Shown: positions 17,753-27,520, counted from the first letter of the stretch. The stretch is 64,000 nt of DNA from Sphingobium herbicidovorans (GCF_002080435.1 NZ_CP020538.1:1054001-1118000), one strand, 5' to 3'. Translations and numbers: made by a program. Notes: generated by a model from the letters alone, not told the origin.

Positions 17753-18147
17753 GGCGAAGCCTGTTCCCCGCCGGCGTCGCGCATCGTCGCGCCCATGACG
17801 GCGTGCATCAAGGCGGAATCCTTGCACGGCTTGTCCAGAACCGCATCGAAACCGTGCGCCATCGCCCTTTGCAACAGTTCGGGCGAATAAAAAGCGGTGA
17901 CCAGGATCGCCCGGCCGGTCCATCCCGCCGCGCGCAACCGGTGCAACACTTCCAGTCCGTCGCATTCCGCCATCCGGTAATCCGTCACCAAACAGGCGGG
18001 ATTGTTCGTCTTGGCATCGGCGATCAGCGCTTCGGGACTTGCAAAGGAACGCACCTGGAATCCCCGCCCCTGCAACAGCAGCTGCATCGACCGCCTCGCC
18101 CCGGCATCATCATCCAATATGGATACGGGAATGGGGAAGCCGGCCAT
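17749..18147 (-). CDS. Response-regulator receiver domain, separate ORF
   Basis: 132 residues from the ATG at 18147. Receiver fold with acidic pocket LDDD (11-14), phosphorylation site Asp56 (LVTDYRM) and Lys106 (LDKP). The C-terminal tail ends at a stop overlapping the HTH gene start. The most likely kinase is the nearby FixL or the short kinase at 22644. See the HTH entry for the possible single-base frameshift. A TTACGT/TTACGTA pair at 18211-18225 lies about 65 bases upstream. Confidence 0.75.
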   Translation of the reverse strand: MAGFPIPVSILDDDAGARRSMQLLLQGRGFQVRSFASPEALIADAKTNNPACLVTDYRMAECDGLEVLHRLRAAGWTGRAILVTAFYSPELLQRAMAHGFDAVLDKPCKDSALMHAVMGATMRDAGGEQASP

Positions 18148-18210
18148 TCTTCTCGCGCCTTGAGCCGCAGATGTGAGCACCATGCAAGAAAGATGACATC
18201 GGGCGCGCCC

Positions 18211-18227
18211 TTACGTCTTTACGTATT
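18211..18227. promoter_or_regulatory. Candidate FixJ-type site upstream of the receiver gene
   Basis: TTACGTCTTTACGTATT contains tandem TTACGT units and the palindrome TACGTA. It partly overlaps the end of fixJ and lies about 65 bases upstream of the receiver ATG. Similar short motifs occur before other units of this cluster. Confidence 0.3.
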
Positions 18228-18857
18228 GATCACAGTTTCGTCCTTGCGTCCCATTCCGGCTGCAAAGGCTATGCGCAGTGCATCGGACAGGCTGTGCACA
18301 TGCAGCTTCGCCATCAGGTTGGCGCGATGCACTTCGACCGTCCGGGATGAAATGCCCAGGTCATAGGCGATCGTCTTGTTGGGCAATCCTTGCGCCAGCC
18401 CCTCCAGCACTTCCCGCTCCCGCCCCGTCAGCGCCCCGATGATCAGGTTCGCGCGCGCCCCATCCGCCGCCGCGCCCTGAGCAGAACGCACCCGGTCGAA
18501 CGCCCGCTCGATCGCGTCGATCAGGACCGTCTTCTCGAACGGCTTTTCCAGGAAATCGACCGCGCCCGCCTTCATCGCCTGCACCGCTATCGATATGTCT
18601 CCATGGCCGGTCATGATGATGACCGGCATGGCGATCCCGCGCTCCGTCAGGATGCGCTGGACTTCCAGCCCGTCAATGTCGGGCATTCGCACATCCAGCA
18701 GGATACAGCCCTCTTCGGCCGACTTCGCATCCTTCAGGAAAGCGGCTCCCGACGTCCATGCCTCCACCGAATAACCGGATGTCTTGAGCATATATGCCGA
18801 CGATCGCCGGATGGCGTCCTCGTCGTCAATTATGTGAACAAGCTTCTTGTTCGTCAT
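18219..18857 (-). CDS. fixJ: Two-component response regulator FixJ
   Basis: 212 residues from the ATG at 18857. Receiver with IIDDED (9-14), Asp55 (LLDVRMPD) and Lys about 105 (LEKPFEK), a linker, then the LuxR-type [24 protein letters not shown] and [13 protein letters not shown]. FixJ is activated by FixL phosphorylation at low oxygen and switches on microaerobic genes. Its start overlaps the fixL 3' end by about 30 bases, so the two are coupled. Confidence 0.9.
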   Translation of the reverse strand: MTNKKLVHIIDDEDAIRRSSAYMLKTSGYSVEAWTSGAAFLKDAKSAEEGCILLDVRMPDIDGLEVQRILTERGIAMPVIIMTGHGDISIAVQAMKAGAVDFLEKPFEKTVLIDAIERAFDRVRSAQGAAADGARANLIIGALTGREREVLEGLAQGLPNKTIAYDLGISSRTVEVHRANLMAKLHVHSLSDALRIAFAAGMGRKDETVINT

Positions 18858-20718
18858 ATGCCTCTGCCTGCGCTCGAATGAGGGTGAAGTGGAAATCGGT
18901 GCCTTTTCCCTTGCGGCTTTCCATCCAGATCTTGCCGCCATTCACCTCGACGATGGTGCGGCATATGGAAAGGCCAAGGCCCATGCCGTGGGGTTTGGTG
19001 CTGACGAATGCGGTGAACAGCTGCCGCGCGACGCCCGGCGCCATGCCGCACCCGGTGTCGGACACGATGACTTCGACCAGATCATCCCTGACCGCGCGCG
19101 TCGCGATTGTCAGCTGCTTGACCGCGCTGTCCGCCATCGCCTCGCACGCGTTGCGGATCAGGTTGATCAGCACTTGCTGGATCTGGACCCGGTCGACCAG
19201 TACGGGCGACGCGAGCGGATCGATGTCAAAATGCACATCGATCCCCAATTCGCGCGCCCCGGCCAGCCCCAGCACGGACGCCTCCTGCACCAGTTCGGGC
19301 AGGCTCTCGATCGTCTTTTCCACCTCGCCCCGCGACACGAACTCGCGCAGCCTGCGGACGATCTGCCCGGCCCTCAAGGCTTCGCTCGCGGCCTCTGCCA
19401 AGGCTTCGCGCATCATCGGCCACTCGGCCTCCTGCGGGCGCAACATCTGGTCGCGCACCGCCGCGACATAATTGGCGACGGCCGCGATCGGCTGGTTCAG
19501 TTCATGCGCCAGCGTCGACGCCATCGTCCCCATGGCGCTCACCCGCGTCACATGGATCAGCTCGGCCTGCAACGTCGCCATATGATCTTCGACCGCCCGC
19601 CTCTCGGTCAGGTCGCGGATGAAGCCGGTGAAGATGCGCTCATTCCCCCGCATCGCCTCGCCGATATACAGTTCCATGGGGAACAATGATCCGTCGGCCC
19701 GCCGGCCCGACACGACCCTGCCCTTGCCGATGATGCGCTTTTCCCCGGTTTCCAGATAGCGCTGGATGTAGCTGTCATGCCGTTCGCGGTCAGGAGACGG
19801 CATCAACATGCGCACGTTCCGTCCCAGCACCTCGTCCTCAGCATAGCCGAACAGCGCTTCCGCCGCTGCGCTGAACGACAGCATCGTGCCCGCCTCGTCG
19901 ATCACCACCATCGCGTCGGGCACGGTCGACAGGATCGCGCGCAGCTGGCTTTCATGGGCGCGCAGCTGGTCTTCGGCCGACCGTTTTTCGGTGATGTCGG
20001 ACACGATCTTCGCAAAACCGCGCAGCGCGCCATCTTTATCTTGAAGCGCGGTCCAGCTGACCCCCGCCAGGAACTCCGACCCATCCTTGCGGACGCGCCA
20101 ATCCTCTTCCTCGAACCGTCCTTCTGCGCGGGCGCGCTCGATATCGGCCTCGGGCTTGCCCACCGCAACGGCTTCGCCGGGATAGAATAGGGAAGACGGC
20201 TTGCCCAGCACCTCCTGCTCGGTCCAGCCCTTCAGCCGCTCGGCGCCCCGGTTCCAGATCGTCACCCGGCCAGCCGGGTCCAGCATGTAGATCGCCAGCC
20301 CCTGCGCGCCATCGATCAACAGGTTGAGTTCCACCGCCAGCTGCTCGCTCGCCACGCCGCGATGTCGGGCCGCGGCTTCCACCACCTGCAGCCGTTGGTT
20401 CGACCGGCGGACAAGGCGGCTCATCAGGATGATGCTGGCAGCGGTCACGACGAACAGCGCGATCTCGATCAGGTCGCGCTTCTGCAGCGTCGACCGATGG
20501 GTGATCGCCACCTCTGCCGCAACGCTCATCAGGGCAGCGAGGATCGCCGGTCCCTCGCCCAGCCAGAGCGCGATGCCCACGATCGCGATGACATAGGGCA
20601 GATAAGCCGACCGATCGTCCAGCCATGGATCAAGAAGCAGCCGGACCGCCGCTACTAAAGCAACCCCCACAATGGCGAGGGCGTAATATTGTAGACGCGC
20701 TGTTTTCCATGACGGCAT
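18826..20718 (-). CDS. fixL: Oxygen-sensing histidine kinase FixL (heme PAS)
   Basis: 630 residues. N-terminal membrane segments (about 10-30, 38-72, 85-101), a first PAS (130-245), a second PAS (255-372), HisKA (385-450) and HATPase_c (500-615). The second PAS contains [11 protein letters not shown], equivalent to the Bradyrhizobium FixL heme-ligand region, so His314 is the likely heme iron ligand; [15 protein letters not shown] aligns with the heme-pocket arginine. The phospho-acceptor is His405 (LAHELNQP) and the G2 box is [11 protein letters not shown]. Full-length and apparently intact. It autophosphorylates when deoxygenated and passes phosphate to FixJ. Confidence 0.93.
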   Translation of the reverse strand: MPSWKTARLQYYALAIVGVALVAAVRLLLDPWLDDRSAYLPYVIAIVGIALWLGEGPAILAALMSVAAEVAITHRSTLQKRDLIEIALFVVTAASIILMSRLVRRSNQRLQVVEAAARHRGVASEQLAVELNLLIDGAQGLAIYMLDPAGRVTIWNRGAERLKGWTEQEVLGKPSSLFYPGEAVAVGKPEADIERARAEGRFEEEDWRVRKDGSEFLAGVSWTALQDKDGALRGFAKIVSDITEKRSAEDQLRAHESQLRAILSTVPDAMVVIDEAGTMLSFSAAAEALFGYAEDEVLGRNVRMLMPSPDRERHDSYIQRYLETGEKRIIGKGRVVSGRRADGSLFPMELYIGEAMRGNERIFTGFIRDLTERRAVEDHMATLQAELIHVTRVSAMGTMASTLAHELNQPIAAVANYVAAVRDQMLRPQEAEWPMMREALAEAASEALRAGQIVRRLREFVSRGEVEKTIESLPELVQEASVLGLAGARELGIDVHFDIDPLASPVLVDRVQIQQVLINLIRNACEAMADSAVKQLTIATRAVRDDLVEVIVSDTGCGMAPGVARQLFTAFVSTKPHGMGLGLSICRTIVEVNGGKIWMESRKGKGTDFHFTLIRAQAEAYDEQEACSHN

Positions 20719-20799
20719 GGCCTCACCCTATGCGGGATTTTGACGTCAGCCTGGCAAGGCCCTGCGCACCCTAACATCATTGGCCATATTGCAACACAC

Positions 20800-20823
20800 G
20801 ACTTACCGATGCACTCGTAAGTC
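20800..20823. promoter_or_regulatory. Inverted repeat upstream of fixLJ
   Basis: GACTTAC (20800-20806) and GTAAGTC (20817-20823) are exact inverted repeats with a 10-base spacer, 82-105 bases upstream of the fixL start. The half-site resembles motifs before other units in this cluster, so it may be an autoregulatory FixJ operator. Confidence 0.4.
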
Positions 20824-20976
20824 TTTGATATAGCGCAGATGATATTTAAACCATGTCCGTGTAATCCCGGATGGTCATTACACTACCCAAACGACTCCAT
20901 GATCTACGCCTTCAGGTTGGACAGCCTCCCCGCCTTCCACCCAAAAGCATTTCAATTGATGCTTTCATTATGGATT

Positions 20977-21777
20977 TCAGTGCGCCAGGAACAACGGAAC
21001 ATTCGCTTCCCCCAGCATTATCCGGGTAATTCCGCCGAACAGGCTCTCACGCAACCGCGAATGTCCATATGCTCCCATGATGCAGAAAGCGGGCCGCCGC
21101 CTGTCCATCTCGGCCAGCAGTCCCGCCGCGACACCCGCTTCCGGCTCGTCCAGATGCTCCACACGCGGCCTGACGCCATGTCGGGACAGATAGGCCGCCG
21201 CATCTTCGGCAAGCTCGCCGCTCACTTCGCCCATCTCGATGATCGTCACGCCCTGCGCGCTTGCCAGCAGCGGCGCCGCGGCCCGGAGCGCTTGGGCAGC
21301 GGGCCTCGATCCGTCCCAGGCGGCAAGGACATGGCCGCCAAAATCGATGCCCCGGCTGTCATCGGGAACCGCCAATATGGGCTTGCCGGATTTCAGCACC
21401 GTATCCGACACGATCTGCGCCATGTCGGGGGTCATCCGATCGGCGATTGACGTATTGAGGACGATGATGTCCGCCAATGCCGCGCTCTCCTGCAGCAGCG
21501 ACGCGATGAAGCCGGTTCGATCAACCCAGCTCCAGGCCACGTCTTCCGCCTGAAGCCGCGCCCGTATCCGTCCGGCATTGACCTCTTCCCGCTTCTGCGC
21601 ATTCTGAAGCAGCATCAGTTCGGCGTCCGGATAATATTCGCTGCCCGCCAACACCGGGACCTGCACGACGTCAAGGCAGGTCAGGTGGCCGGACAGGCAT
21701 CTGGTCAGGTCCAGCGCAGCCTGCAGCCGCGCTTCCTGACCGGCATCATCATGGACGAGCAAGAGCACGTTCTTCAT
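20977..21777 (-). CDS. Universal stress protein, tandem UspA domains
   Basis: 266 residues, two Usp folds in tandem (about 1-135 and 150-266). The second has the nucleotide-loop signature GAYGHSRLRESLFGG (about 236-250). The first half lacks a clear G-2x-G-9x-G loop, as is usual for the degenerate partner. GAGGAAAT precedes the ATG. It is the last gene of the leftward unit starting with the kinase at 23399. Usp proteins of this size accumulate during hypoxia and stasis. Confidence 0.88.
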   Translation of the reverse strand: MKNVLLLVHDDAGQEARLQAALDLTRCLSGHLTCLDVVQVPVLAGSEYYPDAELMLLQNAQKREEVNAGRIRARLQAEDVAWSWVDRTGFIASLLQESAALADIIVLNTSIADRMTPDMAQIVSDTVLKSGKPILAVPDDSRGIDFGGHVLAAWDGSRPAAQALRAAAPLLASAQGVTIIEMGEVSGELAEDAAAYLSRHGVRPRVEHLDEPEAGVAAGLLAEMDRRRPAFCIMGAYGHSRLRESLFGGITRIMLGEANVPLFLAH

Positions 21778-21818
21778 GTCGATTTCCTCATGATAAGATG
21801 TTCGCTATCCAAAGGGCG

Positions 21819-21932
21819 TCATCCTTGCATCGGGGCCAGGATCATCGCCGCGACGGCAATCATCAGCCCGATGGTCATGGCTGCCTGAAACAGGGCGTCT
21901 GCGGATTGTCTCACGCGATCTATGACGGGCAT
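21819..21932 (-). CDS. 37-residue membrane peptide
   Basis: A short ORF beginning MPVIDRVRQSADALFQAA, followed by one hydrophobic helix (about 19-34, TIGLMIAVAAMILAP). The ribosome site GGAGGAG lies three to four bases before the ATG. It sits between the BON and Usp genes with clear spacing on both sides. Function unknown; a stress-induced small membrane protein is the natural guess. Confidence 0.55.
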   Translation of the reverse strand: MPVIDRVRQSADALFQAAMTIGLMIAVAAMILAPMQG

Positions 21933-22015
21933 ATGCTCCTCCAATGAAATAGCGTCAGGAACCGACCCGCAATGGAGAACCCCGGCAAGCGTCACGCCTG
22001 CCGGGGGCACCGGGG

Positions 22016-22672
22016 TCAGAATGTCGATACGACGATATTGTCCTCGACCTTGGTCACGCCGGGCGCTGCCCATGCCGCCCGCTCCGCTACGCCGCGTTCG
22101 TGCCAGGCCTTCACCCGTCCACCCAGACGCACGGTGTTCCCATCCGTGGCGATCGTGACGCCTGCAGCGTCCAGATCCGCCTGACGCTTGAAAGCGGCGG
22201 CGATCCGATCCCGGATGTCGGCGCTGACGGGCAGCTTCTTCACCTCGATAAGGCTGCTGACGCCGGTCACGCCCGAAATCCGGGCGGCCGCCCTCCTCGC
22301 CTCGTCGCTCTGATAATAGGCGTCGACCACGCCGGACAGCGTGACCCAGCCCTTCTCGACCTTCACATTGATCTTGTCGTGCGGGATGGAAACGTTCCAC
22401 GAAAACATGTCGAGGATGCGCTTGGCTATCTCATGATCCGCCGTCTTGGGTTCCGACTTGAAGCGCACATGGATCTCCTCGGCGATCGCCTTGACCCCGC
22501 TCACGCGCCGCGCCGCCTTTTCCGCCGCCATCTTCTCCAGATAGTTGGAAACATAGCCGGACAGGGTCACCACCCCATCATTCACCGCCACGCCAATGTC
22601 CGCATGATCGACGCTGGGGTCCCACTCAAGCTCGTCCATGACGTCATGCTGCAACTGTCCATCGGTCTTCAT
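22016..22672 (-). CDS. BON-domain protein, three BON repeats
   Basis: 218 residues from the ATG at 22672 (AAGGAGAG upstream). Three BON modules (about 5-70, 78-145, 150-217), each with the GVVTLSGYV or GWVTLSGVV type core; the third reads NTVRLGGRV. No signal peptide is visible, so it appears cytoplasmic, unlike OsmY. BON domains bind phospholipid or potassium-related ligands. It overlaps the kinase gene by 29 bases. Confidence 0.85.
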   Translation of the reverse strand: MKTDGQLQHDVMDELEWDPSVDHADIGVAVNDGVVTLSGYVSNYLEKMAAEKAARRVSGVKAIAEEIHVRFKSEPKTADHEIAKRILDMFSWNVSIPHDKINVKVEKGWVTLSGVVDAYYQSDEARRAAARISGVTGVSSLIEVKKLPVSADIRDRIAAAFKRQADLDAAGVTIATDGNTVRLGGRVKAWHERGVAERAAWAAPGVTKVEDNIVVSTF

Positions 22673-23399
22673 CGCAACTCTCCTTGTTGGTGGGTGACGC
22701 GCTCCAATGTCGGACGCGTGATTTGCTGGCGGCTGGGAACGCCACCGGCAAAAGCATGGCGACCACTGTGCCAGCAGCTGCGCCGACACCGCCGCGAATG
22801 AATAACCTGCCCTTCATGCCGCAGATCGCCCTGCGGACCCGCTGCAAGCCGTTCCCACGGCCTCCGTTTCCCGTATTGAGTTGCGGTCGCGCGGCCCCGT
22901 TCGCCGACAAGCCCGGACCATCGTCCGCGATCACCAGCCAGATCCAATCGCCGATCCTGCGGCAGCGGAGCCGGACGTGCCGTGCCCCAGCCCTGACCGC
23001 GTTGGTCACCAGTTCCAGCATCACCGCTTCCAGTTCGGCCGGGTCGGCGCTCACCCGCGTCGCGGGCAAAGCCATCTGCGCGTCGATCTCCAATGACGCC
23101 GGGTGCTTCACCATAGCTTGCAGCAAAGGCGCGGCGTGTGCGACCTGCGCGCCCACATCCACCAGCACCCGTTCCCCGCACGCTTGCCTTGCAAGCAGCC
23201 GGGACGTCAGCTCGCTGCCCCGCACCGCCGCCGCCTCCAGCCCGCGCAGCATGGTTTCCCGCACTGGCGCGTCTTGATGCTTGTCCAGCAGATGCCTGAT
23301 CGAAGCGATGACAGCGAACAGGTTGCGCAGGTCGTGAACAGTTTCCCGGACAGGATCGTGCCGTGCAGCACCGCCTTCCGTGTCGCCTGAACGCTGCAT
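22644..23399 (-). CDS. Short histidine kinase without sensor domain
   Basis: 251 residues from the ATG at 23399 (GAGGCGAAC upstream). The H-box is ETVHDLRNLFAVIASI with the likely phospho-His near residue 20. The HATPase part has LVTNAVRAGARHV (N box), VIADDGPGLS (G1) and GNGLQRVRRAI (G2). There is no sensor or membrane segment, so it must receive input from a partner. It heads a leftward unit with BON, the small membrane protein and Usp, and could phosphorylate the nearby receiver. Confidence 0.75.
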   Translation of the reverse strand: MQRSGDTEGGAARHDPVRETVHDLRNLFAVIASIRHLLDKHQDAPVRETMLRGLEAAAVRGSELTSRLLARQACGERVLVDVGAQVAHAAPLLQAMVKHPASLEIDAQMALPATRVSADPAELEAVMLELVTNAVRAGARHVRLRCRRIGDWIWLVIADDGPGLSANGAARPQLNTGNGGRGNGLQRVRRAICGMKGRLFIRGGVGAAAGTVVAMLLPVAFPAASKSRVRHWSASPTNKESCDEDRWTVAA

Positions 23400-23464
23400 G
23401 TTCGCCTCCTCGCTGATGGAGGCCATTTTAGAAACTGCGCGTCGCCGCCCTATTCGCAACTTCC

Positions 23465-23517
23465 CGTAAGTAGCCCCTCATGAACCGCGCCCGCCCCCCT
23501 GCGGCATTTACGAATAT
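23465..23517. promoter_or_regulatory. Divergent control region with TAAGTAG and TACGAAT motifs
   Basis: TAAGTAG (23467-23473) and TTTACGAATAT (23507-23517) lie between the divergent kinase (start 23399) and acyl-CoA synthetase (start 23587) genes. TAAGTAG recurs inverted before hsp20, and TACGAAT recurs inverted between the two alcohol dehydrogenase units. Confidence 0.35.
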
Positions 23518-23586
23518 CGCCGTGGACACCGCCCTTCCTAGGATCGCTCCGCATTCGCGCGATCCCAGCCAAGGACAAGAAAAGCC

Positions 23587-26262
23587 ATGACCATCCGCAA
23601 CCTGTCGCCCCTTCTTCACGCCAGAACTATCGCCCTGATCGGAGGGTCGCAGGAGCAAGGCGCCGTCGGCACGCTCGTCCTCGACAATCTGCTAGCGGGC
23701 GGGTTCGAAGGCAGCATCCATGTCGTCAATCCGCACCCGGTATCGCGACCAGGCACGACATGGGTCGCCAGCGTCGCCGACCTGCCCGCCGCGCCCGAAC
23801 TTGCCATCATCATGACGCCTGAGCCGACAGTGGCAGGGATCATCGACGCGCTGGGAAGGCTCGGCACGCGCTGCGCCGTCATCCTGTCGGCGGGCCTTCA
23901 CGACGCCAGCGCATTCCACCAGGCGGTCAGAGCTGCGGCCCGGCGGCACGACATGCGGATCGTCGGACCCAATTGCCTTGGCATCATGGCCCCCCACGCG
24001 CGCATCAACGCCACCTTCGCCTCCACCCCTGCGCTGCCGGGCAATCTTGGCCTGATATCGCAGAGCGGCGCGCTTATCACCGCCGTGCTCGACTGGGCGC
24101 AAAGCCGCCGGATAGGCTTTTCCGGCATCATTTCCGCAGGCGACATGGCCGATGCGAATCTTGGCGACCTGATCGACTTGCTGGCCGCCGATCCACACAC
24201 CCACGCCATCCTGCTCTATGTGGAGGGCGTGACCGAGGCCGCCGAGTTCATGGCCGCTGCCCGCGCCGCCGCACTTCACAAGCCGATCATCGCGATCAAG
24301 GCGGGCAAGAGCCAGCTCGCCGCGCAAGCGACCCTTTCCCACACAGGGGCCATGATCGGCTCTTATGACGCGTATGAAGCCGCCTTTGAACGGGCCGGGA
24401 TCTTGCTGGTGGACAGCCTCACGGCGTTATTGGACGCCGCCGAGATGCTCTGCGCCTGCGAGCCAGTCCCCGGCAACCGGCTGGCGATCCTGACCAATGG
24501 CGGCGGCGCTGGTATATTGGCGGTCGATGCCTTGGCGCAGGCGAATGGGCAGCTCGCCACATTGACGACTGACACGATCGCCGCCCTTGCCGAGATGACG
24601 CCCGCAGGTCCGCCGCGCGCCAATCCCGTCGATATACTGGGCGATGCGGACGCAGACCGCTATGCCGGTACTGTAAGAGCCATCCTGCGCGACAGCGGGA
24701 GCGACGCGGTGCTGGTCATGAACTGCCCGACCGCGCGCAGCGAAGCAAAGGAAACGGCGCTGGCGATCTGCCGCGAAGTAGCGGCGGCAGCGCAGGAGCG
24801 CATCCGCAAGCCGGTCCTTGCCTGCTGGTTGGGTGACGCCAACTGCGAAACGGTAAGGCCTGTGTTCGCGGCGGCGGGCATCCCGGTCTTTTCGACCCCA
24901 AACGACGCCGTGCGCGCCTTTGGCTATCTGGCGCAGGCTCGCCGCCTTCGCGAGAGCTTGACAGAAGCGCCCGCCCAGTCGCGCGAGGTGCAGGCCGACC
25001 GAACCACCGCCCGCGCCATCATCGCCAGTGCGCAGGCGGACGGATGCACGACGCTTTCCGAAATCAAGGTGAAGAAGCTGCTGGAGGCCTATCGCATCCC
25101 CGTCGCGCCCACGCGCTTTGCCGCTTCGGCGGACGCGGTGGAAGAAGCCTGTTGTTGGCTGAGCGCGCCCTACGCGGTGAAGATCGTCTCGCGCGACCTG
25201 CCGCACAAATCGGATGTGGGCGGGGTCGCGCTCGACCTGCCCGACGCCCAGGCTGCTGTTGCCGCCGCGCGGGAGATGGAACGGCGCATCCGCCGCGACT
25301 TTCCGCAAGCGCGCATCCAGGGGTTCGCCGTCGAGGACATGATAAGGGTGAAAGACGGCAGGGAGGTGATCGTGGGCCTCAGCACCGATCCGGCTTTCGG
25401 TCCCATCATCATGGCTGGCGCTGGCGGCACCGCGACAGAACTTCTCGATGACAAGGCCATCAACCTCCTGCCCATCGACCATGCGCAGGCTCGCGCCCTG
25501 ATTGCGCGGACGCATATGTCCCGGATGCTCGCCGGATATCGGAACGTCCCGGCAGCCGATGTGGAAGGCGTTGCTGATGTGCTGGACGCCGTGTCGGCCA
25601 TGGCGGTCGACCTTCCCGACCTGCTGGAACTCGACATCAACCCCTTGGTGGTGAGCGCGGCAGGCGTCATCGCGCTTGATGCGCGGGCGCGGATCACCGC
25701 CGAGGCGGCAACGGCATCCCGCCTAGTCCTGCGCGCACCGCCGGAAGGATGGGCGTCCGACCTCGTGACAGAACAGGGCGTTCGTTTTCATGTCCGGCCG
25801 GTGCGTCCTGACGACGAGCCGGCGGTCGCAGCCTTCTTCGACAATGTCTCGCCCGAAGACCTGCGCTTTCGCTTCATGTCGGGTGTCTGCAAGGTCAGCC
25901 ACGACCAGATAGTGATGATGACGCGCGTGGACTATGTCCGCACTATCAGCTTCCTTGCCTTTGGAGAGGAAGGCGACCTTCTCGCCATCGCCATGCTGGC
26001 GACCGATCCAGATCGCACCCGCGCGGAAATTGCGCTCAGCACCCGCACCGACATGAAGGGCAAAGGCGTCAGCTGGACCTTGCTTGAACATGTGCTGCGC
26101 TATGCGAAGGCGGAAGGGATCGAAACGGTCGAGTCGATCGAATCCGCCGATCATGACGCGGCGCTGCGCATGGAACGGGAACTTGGCTTCGTCACCATCG
26201 CGGACCCCGACGATCCCACCGTCCGGATCGCCAGGAAGAGCTTGGCGGCGCATGCCAGCTGA
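23587..26262 (+). CDS. ADP-forming acetyl/acyl-CoA synthetase fused to GNAT acetyltransferase
   Basis: 891 residues. Order: CoA-binding Rossmann domain (about 8-135), succinyl-CoA-ligase-like domain (140-440) with the phospho-His motif LSHTGAMIGS near 255, an ATP-grasp domain (480-700) with VKIVSRDLPHKSDVGGV, and a C-terminal GNAT domain (720-885) starting VRFHVRPVRPDDE. This layout matches Pat/YfiQ-type protein lysine acetyltransferases. In those with an intact His the ligase half may make ATP from acetyl-CoA. It could link energy conservation or protein acetylation to low oxygen. Confidence 0.88.
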   Translation: MTIRNLSPLLHARTIALIGGSQEQGAVGTLVLDNLLAGGFEGSIHVVNPHPVSRPGTTWVASVADLPAAPELAIIMTPEPTVAGIIDALGRLGTRCAVILSAGLHDASAFHQAVRAAARRHDMRIVGPNCLGIMAPHARINATFASTPALPGNLGLISQSGALITAVLDWAQSRRIGFSGIISAGDMADANLGDLIDLLAADPHTHAILLYVEGVTEAAEFMAAARAAALHKPIIAIKAGKSQLAAQATLSHTGAMIGSYDAYEAAFERAGILLVDSLTALLDAAEMLCACEPVPGNRLAILTNGGGAGILAVDALAQANGQLATLTTDTIAALAEMTPAGPPRANPVDILGDADADRYAGTVRAILRDSGSDAVLVMNCPTARSEAKETALAICREVAAAAQERIRKPVLACWLGDANCETVRPVFAAAGIPVFSTPNDAVRAFGYLAQARRLRESLTEAPAQSREVQADRTTARAIIASAQADGCTTLSEIKVKKLLEAYRIPVAPTRFAASADAVEEACCWLSAPYAVKIVSRDLPHKSDVGGVALDLPDAQAAVAAAREMERRIRRDFPQARIQGFAVEDMIRVKDGREVIVGLSTDPAFGPIIMAGAGGTATELLDDKAINLLPIDHAQARALIARTHMSRMLAGYRNVPAADVEGVADVLDAVSAMAVDLPDLLELDINPLVVSAAGVIALDARARITAEAATASRLVLRAPPEGWASDLVTEQGVRFHVRPVRPDDEPAVAAFFDNVSPEDLRFRFMSGVCKVSHDQIVMMTRVDYVRTISFLAFGEEGDLLAIAMLATDPDRTRAEIALSTRTDMKGKGVSWTLLEHVLRYAKAEGIETVESIESADHDAALRMERELGFVTIADPDDPTVRIARKSLAAHAS

Positions 26263-26304
26263 CAACATGTGCGGCGCTATCACTGCGCCGACCAACGCCG
26301 CGGA

Positions 26305-27342
26305 TCAGGGCGTGATCAGCACCTTGAGCGCCTGCGTTTCCGCCGCACGGCCAAAGACATCATAGGCATCCATGATGCCGTCCAGCGTGAAACGGTGCGT
26401 AACAAGCTGCTTCGCGTCCACCTTCCCGCTCACGACGGTCTTCAGCAGCATCGAAGTGGTGGACGTATCCACCAGTCGGGTGGTGATCGTGATATTGTGT
26501 GACCAGAGCCGCTCCAGATGCAGGTCGGCCTTAACCCCATGCACACCGATATTGGCGATGACTCCACCCGGCGCGACCAGATCTTCGCACAGTTCGAAGG
26601 TCGCAGGCACGCCGACAGCTTCGATGGCCGTGTCCACGCCCCTGCCGTCGGTCAACGACTTGACCACTGCCACGACGTCCTCCGACCGGCTGTCGATTGT
26701 CCGCGTCGCCCCGAACCGCTCAGCCACGGCCAGCCGGTTGGCGTCGATGTCGATCATGATGATCTGGCTGGGCGAATAGAATTGCGCCGTCAGCAAAGTC
26801 GCCAGCCCGATCGGACCCGCGCCCACGATGGCGACACTGCTCCCCGGCGCAACCTTGCCATTCAGCACGCCGCATTCGAACCCGGTCGGCAATATGTCGC
26901 TCAGCATCACCAGCGCTTCCTCATCCGTTCCTGCCGGGACCGGATAAAGGCTGGTGTCGGCATGAGGGATGCGCACATATTCCGCCTGCGTGCCGTCGAT
27001 GGCATTGCCCAACAGCCATCCGCCGTTCACGCAATGGGAATAGATGCCCCGGCGGCAATAGTCGCACCGCCCGCATGAGGTGATGCAGGAAATCAGCACA
27101 TGATCGCCGGATTTGAAATTCGACACCGCCGATCCGACCGCCTCCACAACACCCACGCCCTCATGCCCCAATGTCCGTCCCGGCTCGCAACTGGGCACAT
27201 CGCCCTTCAATATGTGGAGGTCGGTGCCGCATATCGTCGTGTGTGTGACGCGGACGATGGCGTCGCCGAGATCCTTGATCTTCGGCTTTTCCCGCTCGCC
27301 CAGATGCTTCTGCCCCGGCCCGTCATAGATCAACGCTTTCAT
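26305..27342 (-). CDS. Zinc-dependent alcohol dehydrogenase
   Basis: 345 residues from the ATG at 27342 (AAGGAGCG upstream). The catalytic zinc site has Cys37 (ICGTDLH) and GHEGVGVV; the structural zinc cysteines are in CGRCDYCRRGIYSHC. The Rossmann loop is VAIVGAGPIGLATL. It oxidises or reduces small alcohols/aldehydes with NAD(H). In this cluster an NADH-reoxidising role at low oxygen is likely. Confidence 0.88.
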   Translation of the reverse strand: MKALIYDGPGQKHLGEREKPKIKDLGDAIVRVTHTTICGTDLHILKGDVPSCEPGRTLGHEGVGVVEAVGSAVSNFKSGDHVLISCITSCGRCDYCRRGIYSHCVNGGWLLGNAIDGTQAEYVRIPHADTSLYPVPAGTDEEALVMLSDILPTGFECGVLNGKVAPGSSVAIVGAGPIGLATLLTAQFYSPSQIIMIDIDANRLAVAERFGATRTIDSRSEDVVAVVKSLTDGRGVDTAIEAVGVPATFELCEDLVAPGGVIANIGVHGVKADLHLERLWSHNITITTRLVDTSTTSMLLKTVVSGKVDAKQLVTHRFTLDGIMDAYDVFGRAAETQALKVLITP

Positions 27343-27400
27343 GGCAACGCTCCTTGAAGGATTATCACCGGGATGATCGCGCTGTGATGCAAGCCATCCT

Positions 27401-27418
27401 ATTCGTAGATTTACCAAC
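27401..27418. promoter_or_regulatory. Candidate FixJ-type site between two adh units
   Basis: ATTCGTAGATTTACCAAC lies in the short divergent region between the two alcohol dehydrogenase units. On the minus strand it contains TACGAAT, also present at 23509, and GTAAAT. Confidence 0.3.
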
Positions 27419-27475
27419 ATCATCACTTCGCCTCCAGCGCTAGACTCCCGGTCTCGCATCTTGAGAAGGGCGATC

Positions 27476-27520
27476 ATGAACTTCAAAATGACCCTGCGTT
27501 CGGCGGCCCGCGCATCGTGA
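27476..27520 (+). CDS. 14-residue leader ORF coupled to adh
   Basis: ATG at 27476 follows GAGAAGGG by about four bases and encodes MNFKMTLRSAARAS, ending in TGA at 27518-27520. This stop overlaps the GTG start codon of the downstream dehydrogenase (GTGA). The downstream start has no ribosome site of its own, so coupling through this leader is plausible. No attenuator hairpin was identified. Confidence 0.4.
   Translation: MNFKMTLRSAARAS

Noticed and set aside
24427..25515. Minus-strand ORF of 362 codons inside the acyl-CoA synthetase gene
   Set aside because: Shadow frame; the plus strand contains all synthetase and ATP-grasp motifs.
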